Part shown: positions 1 to 9,050 of the stretch, in pieces
Layout of the letters: every line of letters starts with the position of its first letter
Numbering within the stretch: the stretch's first letter is position 1
Source: Enterococcus avium ATCC 14025
GTDB taxonomy: Bacteria > Bacillota > Bacilli > Lactobacillales > Enterococcaceae
Direction of reading: 5' to 3'
DNA: 64,000 bases
Assembly (NCBI RefSeq): GCF_000406965.1
Contig: NZ_KE136364.1
Coordinates: 238,401-302,400, forward strand
The notes under the pieces: model-generated
Databases searched by the model: none
Seen by the model: only the letters and a program-made list of their open reading frames with translations
What the model was told of the DNA's origin: nothing
Translations under genes and position numbers: made by a program

Positions 1-27
1 TAGAAAAGAAAGAAGCGGGGAATGAAC

Positions 28-885
28 GTGGCACAACTTATTAATGGTAAAGAATTGGCAGAAAAGCTTCAACAGGAGACAGCACAGCAAGTTGAAACAT
101 TAGCAGCAAAGGGTATCCATCCAGGGTTAGTCGTGTTATTAGTCGGCGAAAACCCCGCTAGTCAAATCTATGTTAGAAACAAAGAACGTGCAGCAAAGAA
201 AATCGGTATACATTCTGAAGTCAAAAAATATCCAGAAACCATCACCGAAGCAGAGCTGATCAAAGAAATCAACTACTTTAACCAATCAACTGAATTCCAT
301 GGCATTTTGGTTCAATTGCCCTTACCAGAACACATTGATGAAGAGAAAGTTTTGATGGCAATCAATCCTTTAAAGGATGTTGACGGATTCCATCCAATGA
401 ACATGGGACGTCTATTTGCTGGAATGCCTCACACAATTCCTTGCACCCCGTATGGTATCATGAAAATGTTTGAAGAATACAATATCCCATTAGCCGGTAA
501 ACAAGCAGTGGTGATCGGTCGCAGCAACATCGTGGGCAAACCAATGGCAATCTTACTTTTAGGTGCAGATTCAACAGTGACTCTGACACATTCTAAAACA
601 GAAGACTTAGCCAAAGTTGCTAGTAAAGCAGATATTCTGGTTGTAGCAATTGGCAGAGGCCATTTTGTAACGAAAGAATTCATCAAACCAGGAGCTGTCG
701 TTATCGATGTCGGTATGAATCGAAATGAGGATGGAAAGCTGATTGGCGATGTGAAATTTGATGAAGTCGAGCCAATTGCTAGCTACATTACACCTGTCCC
801 TGGCGGTGTCGGTCCTATGACCATTACGATGCTGATGCAGCAAACCGTGGAATGCTGCGAACGCCAAGTATTAGATCACGAATAG
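28..885 (+). CDS. folD: Bifunctional methylenetetrahydrofolate dehydrogenase / cyclohydrolase
   Basis: FolD interconverts 5,10-methylene-THF, 5,10-methenyl-THF and 10-formyl-THF in the cytoplasm, using NADP. The protein has the active-site Tyr/Lys region ([13 protein letters not shown]), the substrate-site motif QLPLPEH, the Rossmann segment [12 protein letters not shown] and the C-terminal signature [10 protein letters not shown]. Length (about 285 aa) is normal. An ATG lies at 22, but only 1 nt after the GGGG of the likely RBS. The GTG at 28 has 7 nt spacing and gives the usual start ([13 protein letters not shown]), so it is preferred. It is the first gene seen of the folD-xse-ispA-tlyA-argR-recN operon, which probably begins before the window. 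Identity is secure; the exact start is less so. Confidence 0.96.
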   Translation: MAQLINGKELAEKLQQETAQQVETLAAKGIHPGLVVLLVGENPASQIYVRNKERAAKKIGIHSEVKKYPETITEAELIKEINYFNQSTEFHGILVQLPLPEHIDEEKVLMAINPLKDVDGFHPMNMGRLFAGMPHTIPCTPYGIMKMFEEYNIPLAGKQAVVIGRSNIVGKPMAILLLGADSTVTLTHSKTEDLAKVASKADILVVAIGRGHFVTKEFIKPGAVVIDVGMNRNEDGKLIGDVKFDEVEPIASYITPVPGGVGPMTITMLMQQTVECCERQVLDHE

Positions 886-900
886 CAAAGAGGTGTTCAA

Positions 901-2235
901 ATGGCACAAGAGTATTTAACTGTCAGTGCATTAAACAAATACATCAAACGAAAATTCGACGTAGACCCCTATTTAGAGCGGGTCTATTTGACCGGAGAAA
1001 TTTCCAACTTTCGCATGCGGGCAAATAGTCATCAATATTTCAGTTTAAAAGATGAGCGTTCCAAAATCAGTGCAATCATGTTCAAAGGAGCTTTTCAAAA
1101 ACTGAAATTCACACCAAAGGAAGGCATGAAAGTGCTGGTAGTCGGTCGTGTGGCATTGTATGAAGCCAGCGGTAATTATCAAATATATATTGACCACATG
1201 GAGCCTGATGGTGTTGGCGCACTATACCAAGCTTTAGCAGAACTACGAGAAAAATTAAACAAAGAAGGATTGTTCTCACAGCCAAAGAAAACTTTGCCGC
1301 GTTATCCGAAACGAATCGCGGTGATCACTAGTCCAAGTGGTGCAGTCATTCGCGATATCATTACGACTGTCAAACGCCGATACCCAATTACTCAGTTGGT
1401 TCTTTTCCCAACTCTAGTACAAGGGGACAAAGCGGCGGCTGATATTGTTAAAAATATCAAAAAAGCCGAAGCAATGGATTTTGATACGATGATCATCGGT
1501 CGTGGCGGTGGTTCTATTGAAGATTTGTGGCCTTTCAATGAAGAAAGTGTGGCGCGGGCGATTGCAGCTTCGCCAATACCAATTATTTCCTCTGTAGGGC
1601 ATGAGACGGACACAACGATTGCGGATTTAGTTGCTGATGTGCGTGCAGCAACGCCAACGGCAGCGGCGGAATTAGCAGTTCCCGTTTTATCAGAGGAAAT
1701 TCTGCGAATTAAAGAAAAGCAGGCACGTTTAGAACAGGCCTTCTTGCATCAATTGCAACGAAAAAAAGAACGATTTGAACGTTTGCAGCAATCATATATT
1801 TTTAGACAGCCTAACCGTTTATATGAAGCGCAAAGTATACAACTGGATCGCTTAACGCAACAATTACAACAAAACATGACTGTTTTGGTGAATCAGCGAG
1901 AACGAGAACTAATGCAATATAGTAATCGTTTGGCCCAAGCTAATCCCATCAATCGTGTCAGACAGGCTCAACAGCAAATGACCTATCTACAGGAACGTTT
2001 GCAGCAGCAAATGCAAGGCTATTTGGAAAAACAACAACGGCGAGTGCAGCAGGCTATCACTTCATTGGATTTACTAAGTCCATTGAAAACAATGGGTCGG
2101 GGATTCACCTATACGACCCAAGATGAGCAAGTCGTTCGTTCAGTAAATGATTTGCAGGAAAAAGAGATGACCGTTCATTTTGTTGATGGTACGGTTAAAG
2201 CCGCGATTTTAAAAATTGAAAAAGGAGAAGAGTAA
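901..2235 (+). CDS. xseA: Exodeoxyribonuclease VII large subunit
   Basis: Large catalytic subunit of exonuclease VII, which degrades single-stranded DNA from both ends. The N-terminal OB-fold (about residues 1-100, [26 protein letters not shown]) is followed by the exonuclease domain with [30 protein letters not shown] and [18 protein letters not shown] Gln/Arg-rich coiled coil follows at about 270-400. The C-terminal motif [13 protein letters not shown] is typical. Length 444 aa is usual. The RBS GAGGTG precedes the ATG. Its stop codon overlaps the start of xseB (ATGG overlap), which suggests translational coupling of the two subunits. Confidence 0.97.
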   Translation: MAQEYLTVSALNKYIKRKFDVDPYLERVYLTGEISNFRMRANSHQYFSLKDERSKISAIMFKGAFQKLKFTPKEGMKVLVVGRVALYEASGNYQIYIDHMEPDGVGALYQALAELREKLNKEGLFSQPKKTLPRYPKRIAVITSPSGAVIRDIITTVKRRYPITQLVLFPTLVQGDKAAADIVKNIKKAEAMDFDTMIIGRGGGSIEDLWPFNEESVARAIAASPIPIISSVGHETDTTIADLVADVRAATPTAAAELAVPVLSEEILRIKEKQARLEQAFLHQLQRKKERFERLQQSYIFRQPNRLYEAQSIQLDRLTQQLQQNMTVLVNQRERELMQYSNRLAQANPINRVRQAQQQMTYLQERLQQQMQGYLEKQQRRVQQAITSLDLLSPLKTMGRGFTYTTQDEQVVRSVNDLQEKEMTVHFVDGTVKAAILKIEKGEE

Positions 2236-2456
2236 TGGAAAATACAACCTTTGAAGAATCAATTACGCAATTAGAAACCATTGTTACGCAGTTAGAGCGT
2301 GGCGATGTACCTTTAGAAGAAGCACTAGAAGCGTTTCAAAAAGGAATGGTTTTGAGTAAGCAATGTCAAGATACGTTAACAAAAGCAGAAAAAACACTGA
2401 CTAAAATGATGAGTGAAGATGAAGAAGTGCCTTTTACAGGTGAGGAGGAAGCCTAA
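2235..2456 (+). CDS. xseB: Exodeoxyribonuclease VII small subunit
   Basis: Small, acidic helical subunit that binds several copies per XseA to form exonuclease VII. The 73-residue protein shows the family pattern [30 protein letters not shown] followed by a lysine-rich helix and an acidic tail. It overlaps xseA by one base upstream and ispA by one base downstream, so the three genes are almost certainly translated from one mRNA. Family and partner are clear from length, motif and position. Confidence 0.96.
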   Translation: MENTTFEESITQLETIVTQLERGDVPLEEALEAFQKGMVLSKQCQDTLTKAEKTLTKMMSEDEEVPFTGEEEA

Positions 2457-3340
2457 TGTTGCAGCAGCTTTCTGCTGAAGAGCTACCAAAGGTTGAAAAA
2501 GAGATCGTTGACTTCATTACTACTAGCACTGCACATGAAGAGTTGAAAAAGAGCATGCTTTATTCCGTTAAAGCAGGCGGGAAACGGATTCGGCCGCTGA
2601 TTGTGTTAGCGACTGTTCAGGCATTTCAGAAAGAGTTAACAGTCCCGGTTTATCAAACCGCCGGAGCATTAGAGATGATTCATACTTACTCACTGATTCA
2701 TGATGATTTGCCAGCGATGGATAATGATGATTTGAGACGTGGAAAACCCACCAATCATAAAGTCTTTGGTGAAGCCTTAGCGATTTTGGCTGGTGATGGA
2801 CTTTTGACCGGTGCCTTTCAACTGGTTAGTGAAACTACCTTGAGTCCAACAGAGAATGTTTTGTTGATCCAGCTTTTGGCAAAAGCTGCAGGAAGCGGCG
2901 GGATGGTAGCTGGTCAAGCAGGCGACATGGCAGCCGAGAAACAACACGTAGCGCTAAACGAGTTAAAGGCGATCCATCGTGGAAAGACTGGAGCACTTTT
3001 AACTTATGCTTTCGTTGCAGGTGGCATTTTAGCCAATCAAACCGAATATGTGATTGAACTGCTTGAAAAGCTTGGGAATCACATCGGTTTGGCCTTCCAA
3101 ATTCGCGATGATCTGTTAGATGTTGTCGGAACTACCAAGGAGCTAGGAAAAAAAGTAGGTCAAGATGAGAAATTAGATAAAAGTACTTATCCGGCTTTAC
3201 TTGGATTGGAAGGTGCAAAAAAGGCACTGACAGATGAATTGAAGCAAGCAGAAATAGTTGTACAGCAATTAGCAAAGGCCGCTGATTTTCAACCACGAAT
3301 TTTCCAAGAGTTACTTGGGCTATTTGCACTTACAAAATAA
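2456..3340 (+). CDS. ispA: Polyprenyl synthetase (farnesyl diphosphate synthase)
   Basis: Trans-isoprenyl diphosphate synthase that condenses IPP with DMAPP/GPP to make farnesyl diphosphate, the precursor of undecaprenyl phosphate used by the wall genes further on. Diagnostic sites are GGKRIRP (substrate Lys/Arg), the first Asp-rich motif IHDDLPAMDNDDLRRG, GKTGALL, and the second Asp-rich motif FQIRDDLLD. Length 294 aa matches IspA/FPP synthases. It starts at the base where xseB ends. A geranylgeranyl product cannot be excluded from motifs alone, but the xse-ispA-tlyA context favours FPP synthase. Confidence 0.95.
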   Translation: MLQQLSAEELPKVEKEIVDFITTSTAHEELKKSMLYSVKAGGKRIRPLIVLATVQAFQKELTVPVYQTAGALEMIHTYSLIHDDLPAMDNDDLRRGKPTNHKVFGEALAILAGDGLLTGAFQLVSETTLSPTENVLLIQLLAKAAGSGGMVAGQAGDMAAEKQHVALNELKAIHRGKTGALLTYAFVAGGILANQTEYVIELLEKLGNHIGLAFQIRDDLLDVVGTTKELGKKVGQDEKLDKSTYPALLGLEGAKKALTDELKQAEIVVQQLAKAADFQPRIFQELLGLFALTK

Positions 3341-3365
3341 AAATATAATGAAGTAGGAAATAACT

Positions 3366-4181
3366 ATGAAAAAAGAACGTGTCGATGTGTTGGCTTTTAA
3401 TCAAGGTCTTTTTGAAACTAGAGAAAAGGCCAAACGTGGCGTTATGGCTGGGTTAGTTTATGACCAGAAAAATGAACGTTTGGACAAACCAGGCGAAAAA
3501 ATTTCAATTGAAACCATTCTACAAATAAAAGGTCAAAGTTTAGCGTATGTTTCTCGTGGCGGACTAAAATTAGAAAAAGCACTAAAGACTTTTGACGTTG
3601 ATATGAATCAGAAAATTCTGCTGGACATTGGTTCCTCAACGGGCGGCTTCACCGATGTAGCATTACAAAATGGTGCCGCATTGAGTTATGCACTAGATGT
3701 CGGCTACAATCAGTTGGCTTGGAAATTGCGACAAGATGAACGCGTAGTGGTGATGGAACGGACAAACTTCCGTTATTCAAAATTAGCAGACTTTGAAGAA
3801 GGACAGCCCAATTTTGCGACAATTGATGTTTCCTTTATCTCCTTAAAATTAATTTTACCTCCGCTTCATGACATTTTGACTGATGATGGCGATGTCGTGG
3901 CGCTAATTAAACCTCAATTTGAGGCAGGAAAAGAATATGTCGGAAAAAAAGGGATCATTAAAGATCCAAAAACACATTTGATGGTATTAGAAGATATTAC
4001 CGATTTCGCAATGACTCACGGCTTTAATGTGCAAGAATTAACGTTCTCTCCAATTACTGGAGGTGAGGGCAATATCGAATTCCTTGCCCATTTGAAAAAA
4101 GTGCCCGAAAGAGGTAGCTTAAATCCAAAAATTGACCTAACAAATATTGTCTCAGAGGCCCATCAGCAATTAGATAAGTAG
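3366..4181 (+). CDS. tlyA: TlyA-family rRNA 2'-O-methyltransferase / haemolysin-like protein
   Basis: TlyA/YqxC family protein: an N-terminal S4 RNA-binding domain (about residues 1-65, ERVDVLAFNQGLFETREKAKRGV) joined to a FtsJ-type SAM methyltransferase domain (LLDIGSSTGGFTDVALQNGA, ALDVGYNQLAWKLR, ATIDVSFISLKLILPP, IKPQFEAG). Characterised members methylate rRNA 2'-OH groups; haemolysin is a historical label. Length 271 aa is normal. It lies between ispA and argR, the standard Bacillales/Lactobacillales order. The role in ribosome modification is inferred from the family. Confidence 0.94.
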   Translation: MKKERVDVLAFNQGLFETREKAKRGVMAGLVYDQKNERLDKPGEKISIETILQIKGQSLAYVSRGGLKLEKALKTFDVDMNQKILLDIGSSTGGFTDVALQNGAALSYALDVGYNQLAWKLRQDERVVVMERTNFRYSKLADFEEGQPNFATIDVSFISLKLILPPLHDILTDDGDVVALIKPQFEAGKEYVGKKGIIKDPKTHLMVLEDITDFAMTHGFNVQELTFSPITGGEGNIEFLAHLKKVPERGSLNPKIDLTNIVSEAHQQLDK

Positions 4182-4196
4182 TCTGGAGGAGAGGGA

Positions 4197-4655
4197 ATGC
4201 GAAAACAAGAACGGCATCGTATCATCACACAGTTACTAAGTGAATATGATGTAAAGAAACAAGAAGATTTTGTGGCGATCCTTGCACAACAAGGAGTGAC
4301 GGTAACACAGGCCACAATCTCACGTGATATTAAGGAAATGAAACTGATCAAAGTACCAGCACAAAATGGTGGTTATCGCTACAGCATGCCGCGTAAAGAA
4401 CAAGAAGATGTGAACGAAAAACTTGCTGATTTATTAAAAGAAGCGGTGATATCCGTCGATCAAATGGAGAAATTTGTTAATGTGAAAACATTACCTGGAA
4501 ATGCTTCGGCGTGTGCAAATTTATTAGAAAAACAATTCACAAAAGTTTTATTTACGACTTTGAATGATGATGACGGCGTTTTGATGATTGCACGGACAGA
4601 AGAGGACGCTAGACGTATTAAGCAAGACATCGCTGAAAAAAGTCAAAATAATTAG
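4197..4655 (+). CDS. argR: Arginine repressor ArgR/AhrC
   Basis: Hexameric arginine-dependent transcription factor. The N-terminal winged helix (about 1-70) reads KQERHRIITQLLSEYDVKKQEDFVAILAQQGVTVTQATISRDIKEM, with the SRD signature. The C-terminal oligomerisation and arginine-binding domain contains LPGNASACANLL and NDDDGVLMIARTEEDA, including the conserved Asp pair. Length 152 aa is standard. The RBS TGGAGGAG lies just upstream. It sits between tlyA and recN as in most Firmicutes. Some enterococci carry several ArgR paralogues, so which operons this copy controls cannot be read here. Confidence 0.95.
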   Translation: MRKQERHRIITQLLSEYDVKKQEDFVAILAQQGVTVTQATISRDIKEMKLIKVPAQNGGYRYSMPRKEQEDVNEKLADLLKEAVISVDQMEKFVNVKTLPGNASACANLLEKQFTKVLFTTLNDDDGVLMIARTEEDARRIKQDIAEKSQNN

Positions 4656-4684
4656 TATGACTCATTAAAAGGGGAATAGGCAGA

Positions 4685-6355
4685 ATGTTACAGGAATTGA
4701 CAATTAAAAATTTTGCGATCATTTCTTCGTTACATTTGAGCTTCACTGATGGAATGACTGCGTTAACAGGTGAAACTGGAGCCGGAAAATCGATCATAAT
4801 TGATGCAGTGAGCTTACTGGCAGGAGCTCGCTCGTCGATTGAATATATTCGCCAAGGCAGTGATAAATGTCTAGTCGAAGGACTTTTTGATTTACCAAAA
4901 CAATCGGACTTTCAAGAATTGATGGAAGAGCTTGGAATTGAGGTTGATGAGGCTGGATTGATTGTTCAGCGAGATTTGAATAGTTCAGGAAAAAGTGTGT
5001 CACGTGTCAATGGCAGAATCGTAACTCTCGCAAATCTACGTAGAATCGGACAATTTCTAGTAGATATTCAAGGACAAAATGACCATCAAGAACTGATGCA
5101 TCCAGAATCCCATTTACGTCTTTTAGATAGTTTTGGTGATTCAGCATTTCAAGAAATTAAAACGACCTACCAAATCGCTTACCGAGAGTATGTTACCTTA
5201 GCCAAACAGGTTAAGAAATTTAAGCAAAACGAGCAGTCCTTTGTTCAACGGATCGATATGTTGACCTTCCAGCAAGAAGAAATCGGTAACGCTGAACTAA
5301 CTCTGGGCGAGGAAGAAAAGCTAATGGAAGAACGTGACAAACTCACCAATTATCAAAAAATCGTTGACAGTCTTTCCTATAGCTATCAAGCAATGACGAA
5401 TGAGGAGACAAGTTCCCTTGACGCTATTGGGTCAGCTAGTCAAGAATTGCAAACAATTGCCTCTCTAGATAAAGATTATGAAAACATTTCTGATAATGTG
5501 CATAGCGCATACTATCTTTTGCAAGATGCTGTTAGCGAAATTGGTCGCCAGCTGGATCTGTTAGAGCTTGATGAAGAACGTTTAGATTTGGTTAATGAGC
5601 GACTGGAATTGATTCATCAATTGAAACGCAAATATGGTGATTCGATAGAAAGCATTTTGAGCTATTACGAGCGAATAAGCCAAGAGCTTCTAGATTCAGA
5701 TTTTTCTGGAGATAAATTGGAAAAACTAGAAAAGGAATTAGCAGTTAAAGAAAGTAAATTGCTAAAATTAGCGGAAAAGCTGCGAACAGCTCGACAGGAA
5801 ATGGCGAAGAAACTGGAAGCGGCTATTCAAACTGAGTTGAAGGATCTTTATATGGAGAATGCCCGTTTTGAAGTACGTTTTAAAGAAGCAGGATTTAGTC
5901 CTGAAGGCATTGATGAAGTAGAATTCTTTATTACGACGAATCCTGGTGAACCATTGAAGCCGTTAGTTAAAGTGGCATCAGGTGGAGAAATCTCACGAGT
6001 CATGTTGGCGTTGAAGACGATTTTCTCAAAAACACAAGGGTTGACCAGTATTGTGTTTGATGAAGTAGACACGGGGGTCAGTGGTAGAGTGGCTCAGGCG
6101 ATCGCAGACAAGATTTATCAAATCGGACAAAATTCTCAAGCGCTTTGTATCACCCATTTGCCTCAAGTAGCTGCTAAAGCTGATCATCAGCTGTTTATTC
6201 GCAAAGAAGTAGTAGATGGACGAACATTGACTAAAGTGGAGGAGCTAACTGAGCAAGACCGTACAGAAGAAATCGCCCGTATGTTAGCAGGAACTGAAAT
6301 TACGGATTTAACTGTTAAACATGCAAAGGAACTATTACAGTTAGCAAAAAAATAG
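4685..6355 (+). CDS. recN: DNA repair protein RecN
   Basis: SMC-like ATPase acting early in double-strand-break repair. The N-terminal Walker A is TGETGAGKSIIIDAVSLL. Two long coiled-coil stretches fill roughly residues 150-380. The ABC signature is KVASGGEISRVMLALK and Walker B is IVFDEVDTGVSGRVA, followed by the H-loop region ALCITHLPQVAA. Length 556 aa is typical. It is the last gene of the folD operon and ends at the base of a strong hairpin. A short gene on the opposite strand converges on that hairpin. Confidence 0.97.
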   Translation: MLQELTIKNFAIISSLHLSFTDGMTALTGETGAGKSIIIDAVSLLAGARSSIEYIRQGSDKCLVEGLFDLPKQSDFQELMEELGIEVDEAGLIVQRDLNSSGKSVSRVNGRIVTLANLRRIGQFLVDIQGQNDHQELMHPESHLRLLDSFGDSAFQEIKTTYQIAYREYVTLAKQVKKFKQNEQSFVQRIDMLTFQQEEIGNAELTLGEEEKLMEERDKLTNYQKIVDSLSYSYQAMTNEETSSLDAIGSASQELQTIASLDKDYENISDNVHSAYYLLQDAVSEIGRQLDLLELDEERLDLVNERLELIHQLKRKYGDSIESILSYYERISQELLDSDFSGDKLEKLEKELAVKESKLLKLAEKLRTARQEMAKKLEAAIQTELKDLYMENARFEVRFKEAGFSPEGIDEVEFFITTNPGEPLKPLVKVASGGEISRVMLALKTIFSKTQGLTSIVFDEVDTGVSGRVAQAIADKIYQIGQNSQALCITHLPQVAAKADHQLFIRKEVVDGRTLTKVEELTEQDRTEEIARMLAGTEITDLTVKHAKELLQLAKK

Positions 6356-6378
6356 CCGGAGCAAATGCTCCGGCTATT
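6345..6378. terminator. Hairpin between convergent recN and DUF4044 genes
   Basis: A 12-13 bp stem (6351-6363 paired with 6366-6378, core AGCCGGAGCA / TGCTCCGGCT). On the - strand it is followed by a run of seven T (the A run at 6346-6352), so it is a classical Rho-independent terminator for the - strand gene. On the + strand the U-run is weak, but the stem could still help end the recN transcript. Confidence 0.85.
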
Positions 6379-6381
6379 TGC

Positions 6382-6498
6382 TTACATAATACTTAACAGA
6401 CTACTCAAAACTAATGATCCAATTGTTAAAATTAACATAGTCCAAATAACAACTTTAGTAACTTTAGAAAATGTGCTCGTGGATTTTTTGTTATTCAT
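6382..6498 (-). CDS. DUF4044-type small membrane protein, 38 aa
   Basis: Short ORF read on the complement: ATG at 6498 and TAA at 6384-6382, giving 38 residues. It begins MNNKKSTSTFSKVTKVVIW, followed by one hydrophobic segment (about 17-37, MLILTIGSLVLSSLL). The basic N-terminus, Lys/Thr-rich linker and single TM match the DUF4044 family found next to DUF3397/mraZ in Lactobacillales. A purine-rich RBS (GAGGGATGGTG) precedes the ATG, and the hairpin with a T-run directly after the stop fits transcription on this strand. Function is unknown; a single-pass membrane peptide is what can be seen. Family assignment is from memory of the pattern, not from a search. Confidence 0.7.
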   Translation of the reverse strand: MNNKKSTSTFSKVTKVVIWTMLILTIGSLVLSSLLSIM

Positions 6499-6726
6499 GA
6501 TGTCACCATCCCTCAAAAAAACTTCAAAATCATCATACTTCATTTTTCAAAACTCCGCAATCAACCAAAAAAACTTTTAAAAAATACTAAGAAATCTTTT
6601 CGCGTCGATATTGCGAATTCAATTGTTAAAACTTGCTAAATCCTTTATATTTTAAATGAATTGAAACACGAATGTAACGATAATGCAGTATAGTGAGGGT
6701 AGTAGTTTGAAGAGGAAGGACTGTAT

Positions 6727-7098
6727 TTGTTGGCATCATTTTCACCAATTTTATTGTTATGGTACATTTTCCCGATAATCGTCTTTTTAGCGTCTGATTA
6801 TATCGTGACAACTTTCAAATTAAAACAACGCTTCAATTTAAAAACACCAGACATTACGATACCATTTTTGATTGTCGGAATGCACGAAATATCAAAAAGT
6901 ATTAGCACGTTTTCGATTTTACCATATTTTTTATTAACTATTCTATTATTGGGTATTAGCGTAGTCGTCTTCCAAGCCTATCGCTATCGCGAAATCATGT
7001 ATGGTCGCTTCTTTAAAATGTTTTGGCGCTTAACCTTTTTATTATCATTTTTAGTCTATTTTATTTTGATTATTGTCAGTGTTATTAATGCATTATAA
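6727..7098 (+). CDS. DUF3397 family membrane protein
   Basis: Polytopic membrane protein of 123 aa with about four hydrophobic helices (residues ~3-25, 45-65, 68-85 and 100-120) and the short basic loop YRYREIMYGRFFKMFWR. This matches the DUF3397 family that sits directly upstream of mraZ in lactobacilli and enterococci. The start is a TTG, supported by the strong RBS AGAGGAAGGA just upstream; no in-frame ATG precedes the first TM helix. Function is unknown. Its conserved place at the head of the dcw cluster suggests an envelope role, which is inference. Confidence 0.82.
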   Translation: MLASFSPILLLWYIFPIIVFLASDYIVTTFKLKQRFNLKTPDITIPFLIVGMHEISKSISTFSILPYFLLTILLLGISVVVFQAYRYREIMYGRFFKMFWRLTFLLSFLVYFILIIVSVINAL

Positions 7099-7201
7099 AC
7101 TAAAAAAACTTTTAAAAAACTCCTGATTATCCGTAAAACCCTTGAAAAAACGCAATGGTTAGTAAAGGTCAAAAAAGTGTTATTTTTGTTTTTTACAAAG
7201 T

Positions 7202-7231
7202 GTGGTAGATTGTGGGGGATTGTGGTAGACT
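7202..7231 (+). promoter_or_regulatory. MraZ-box repeats upstream of mraZ
   Basis: Three head-to-tail 10-bp units, GTGGTAGATT, GTGGGGGATT and GTGGTAGACT, start at 7202, 7212 and 7222, about 35 bp before mraZ. MraZ family proteins bind arrays of GTGG-type repeats with 10-bp period upstream of their own gene, so this is very likely the autoregulatory operator. Another GTGG occurs at about 7242 (CGGTGGTAAA). The core promoter itself could not be placed with confidence. Confidence 0.8.
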
Positions 7232-7266
7232 AATCTCATGCGGTGGTAAAAAGGGGTGGAGTCTAG

Positions 7267-7698
7267 ATGTTCATGGGCGAATTTCAACATAATATTGATG
7301 CGAAAGGTCGTTTGATCGTGCCATCAAAATTACGTGAACAATTAGGCGAGAAATTTGTAGTCACCCGTGGTATGGATGGCTGCTTGTTTGGATACACATT
7401 ACCCGAATGGAACCAATTAGAGACTAAATTGAATGAGATGCCACTTTCTAAGAAAGATGCGCGTGCATTTGTACGTTTCTTTTACTCCGCAGCAACTGAG
7501 TGTGAGATTGACAAGCAAGGACGGATCAATATCCCCGTGTCTTTACGTAATCATGCCTCACTTGAGAAAGAATGCGTGATCATTGGCGTTGCCAATCGGA
7601 TCGAAATATGGGATCAAGCACGCTGGAATGAATTTACAAAAGAAACTGAAGATAGTTTTGATGACATTGCAGAAACAATGGTCGATTTTGGATTTTAG
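7267..7698 (+). CDS. mraZ: Transcriptional regulator MraZ
   Basis: 143-residue MraZ, a ring-forming DNA-binding protein with two SpoVT/AbrB-like halves. The first is [24 protein letters not shown] and the second is [19 protein letters not shown], each with the D-x-K/Q-GR-[IL]-x-[IV]-P signature. It controls the division/cell-wall cluster it heads. The upstream repeats at 7202-7231 are its probable operator. Spacing to rsmH is 15 bp, consistent with a shared transcript. Confidence 0.97.
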   Translation: MFMGEFQHNIDAKGRLIVPSKLREQLGEKFVVTRGMDGCLFGYTLPEWNQLETKLNEMPLSKKDARAFVRFFYSAATECEIDKQGRINIPVSLRNHASLEKECVIIGVANRIEIWDQARWNEFTKETEDSFDDIAETMVDFGF

Positions 7699-7713
7699 AG
7701 AAGAGGATTATCA

Positions 7714-8667
7714 ATGACAGACTTTCAACATACAACCGTTTTACTTCATGAGACAGTTGATGGTTTAGCAATCAAACCAGACGGTGTTTATGTTGATTGT
7801 ACATTAGGTGGGGCTGGGCACAGTGAGTATTTACTGAGGCAGTTAAACAATGATGGACATCTTTATGCTTTTGATCAAGATCAAAAGGCAATTGAAAACG
7901 CGAAAATTCGTTTAGCTGAATATGTCGCAAAAAAACAAGTGACCTTTGTCAAAGCTAACTTTAGAGAACTTACAGCTGAACTGAAGCGCTTTGGTGTGAC
8001 AGAAGTTGATGGGATTTTATACGATCTAGGAGTTTCTTCACCTCAATTGGATGAGGCGGAACGTGGATTTAGTTACCACCAAGATGCACCATTAGATATG
8101 CGAATGGATCAAGATGCACCATTAAGTGCTTATCAAGTTGTAAATGAATATTCTTACCATGAATTAGTAAAAATTTTCTTCCGCTATGGCGAGGAGAAAT
8201 TCTCCAAACAGATTGCTCGTTTGATTGAGCGTAGGCGCGAGGTTAAGCCAATTGAAACTACTGGTGAATTAGTAGATTTGATTAAGGAGGCTATTCCAGC
8301 TCCAGCACGTCGAAAGGGCGGGCATCCTGCTAAGCGTGTCTTCCAAGCCATTCGCATTGCTGTGAATGATGAATTAGGAGCGATTGAAAGTTCCTTAGAG
8401 CAGGCGATCGACATGCTAGCAATTGGTGGAAGAGTGAGTGTCATCACATTTCACTCGTTAGAAGATCGGATCGTAAAAACAATATTTAAAGAATTCAGTG
8501 CGCCAAAGGATATGCCTCCTGGTTTACCTATGGTACCAGAGGATTTTCAACCGATTTTGAAATTAGTAAATAGAAAACCCATTATTCCTTCTGAAGAGGA
8601 ATTGCAGGATAATAATCGCGCGAGAAGTGCAAAATTGCGAATCGCTGAGAAAATGAAGAAAGGATAG
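7714..8667 (+). CDS. rsmH: 16S rRNA (cytosine1402-N4)-methyltransferase
   Basis: RsmH (MraW) methylates N4 of C1402 in the 16S rRNA decoding centre. SAM-binding motif [16 protein letters not shown] lies near residue 30. Further family motifs are [49 protein letters not shown] and [13 protein letters not shown]. Length 317 aa is usual. It lies between mraZ and ftsL, the invariant dcw order. Confidence 0.97.
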   Translation: MTDFQHTTVLLHETVDGLAIKPDGVYVDCTLGGAGHSEYLLRQLNNDGHLYAFDQDQKAIENAKIRLAEYVAKKQVTFVKANFRELTAELKRFGVTEVDGILYDLGVSSPQLDEAERGFSYHQDAPLDMRMDQDAPLSAYQVVNEYSYHELVKIFFRYGEEKFSKQIARLIERRREVKPIETTGELVDLIKEAIPAPARRKGGHPAKRVFQAIRIAVNDELGAIESSLEQAIDMLAIGGRVSVITFHSLEDRIVKTIFKEFSAPKDMPPGLPMVPEDFQPILKLVNRKPIIPSEEELQDNNRARSAKLRIAEKMKKG

Positions 8668-8672
8668 GAATT

Positions 8673-9050
8673 ATGGCAGAATTAAAAAATAACCAACCGT
8701 TTCAATTTGATTCTCAGCAAGAAGAAATTCATCAAACGCCAGATTCTTTTAAAGTCTTCGTTTCTCCTGGTGATCGTTTAAAAAAAATTACGCGGGTAGA
8801 AAAATTCGCCGTGTTAGCCTTCTTAGTGATGTTGATTGGCTTATCGGTTGTGATGGTCAATTATCGTAATGAAATCAGCAAAACACAAAATGAAATTACA
8901 AGTATTCAAACTGACATTGATGCAAAAGAAAAAACAGCGACACAATTGCAGCAAGAAAAGAGCGAATTGTCTCGTTCTGATCGTCTGAAAGAAATTGCTG
9001 AAAAAGCTGGACTTTCAATCAATGACGACAATTTAAGGAAAGTGAAGTAA
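8673..9050 (+). CDS. ftsL: Cell division protein FtsL
   Basis: Small bitopic divisome protein: a cytoplasmic N-terminus of about 44 residues, one TM helix (about 45-63, FAVLAFLVMLIGLSVVMV) and an extracytoplasmic coiled coil rich in Gln/Glu/Lys. FtsL forms a complex with DivIB and DivIC at the septum. Sequence conservation is low, so the call rests on topology, length (125 aa) and the slot between rsmH and the PBP gene. The next gene starts on the base after its stop codon. Confidence 0.93.
   Translation: MAELKNNQPFQFDSQQEEIHQTPDSFKVFVSPGDRLKKITRVEKFAVLAFLVMLIGLSVVMVNYRNEISKTQNEITSIQTDIDAKEKTATQLQQEKSELSRSDRLKEIAEKAGLSINDDNLRKVK

Noticed and set aside
6365..6580. + strand ORF of 71 codons after recN
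   Set aside because: No RBS, starts inside the recN terminator region, and overlaps the better supported DUF4044 gene on the other strand.
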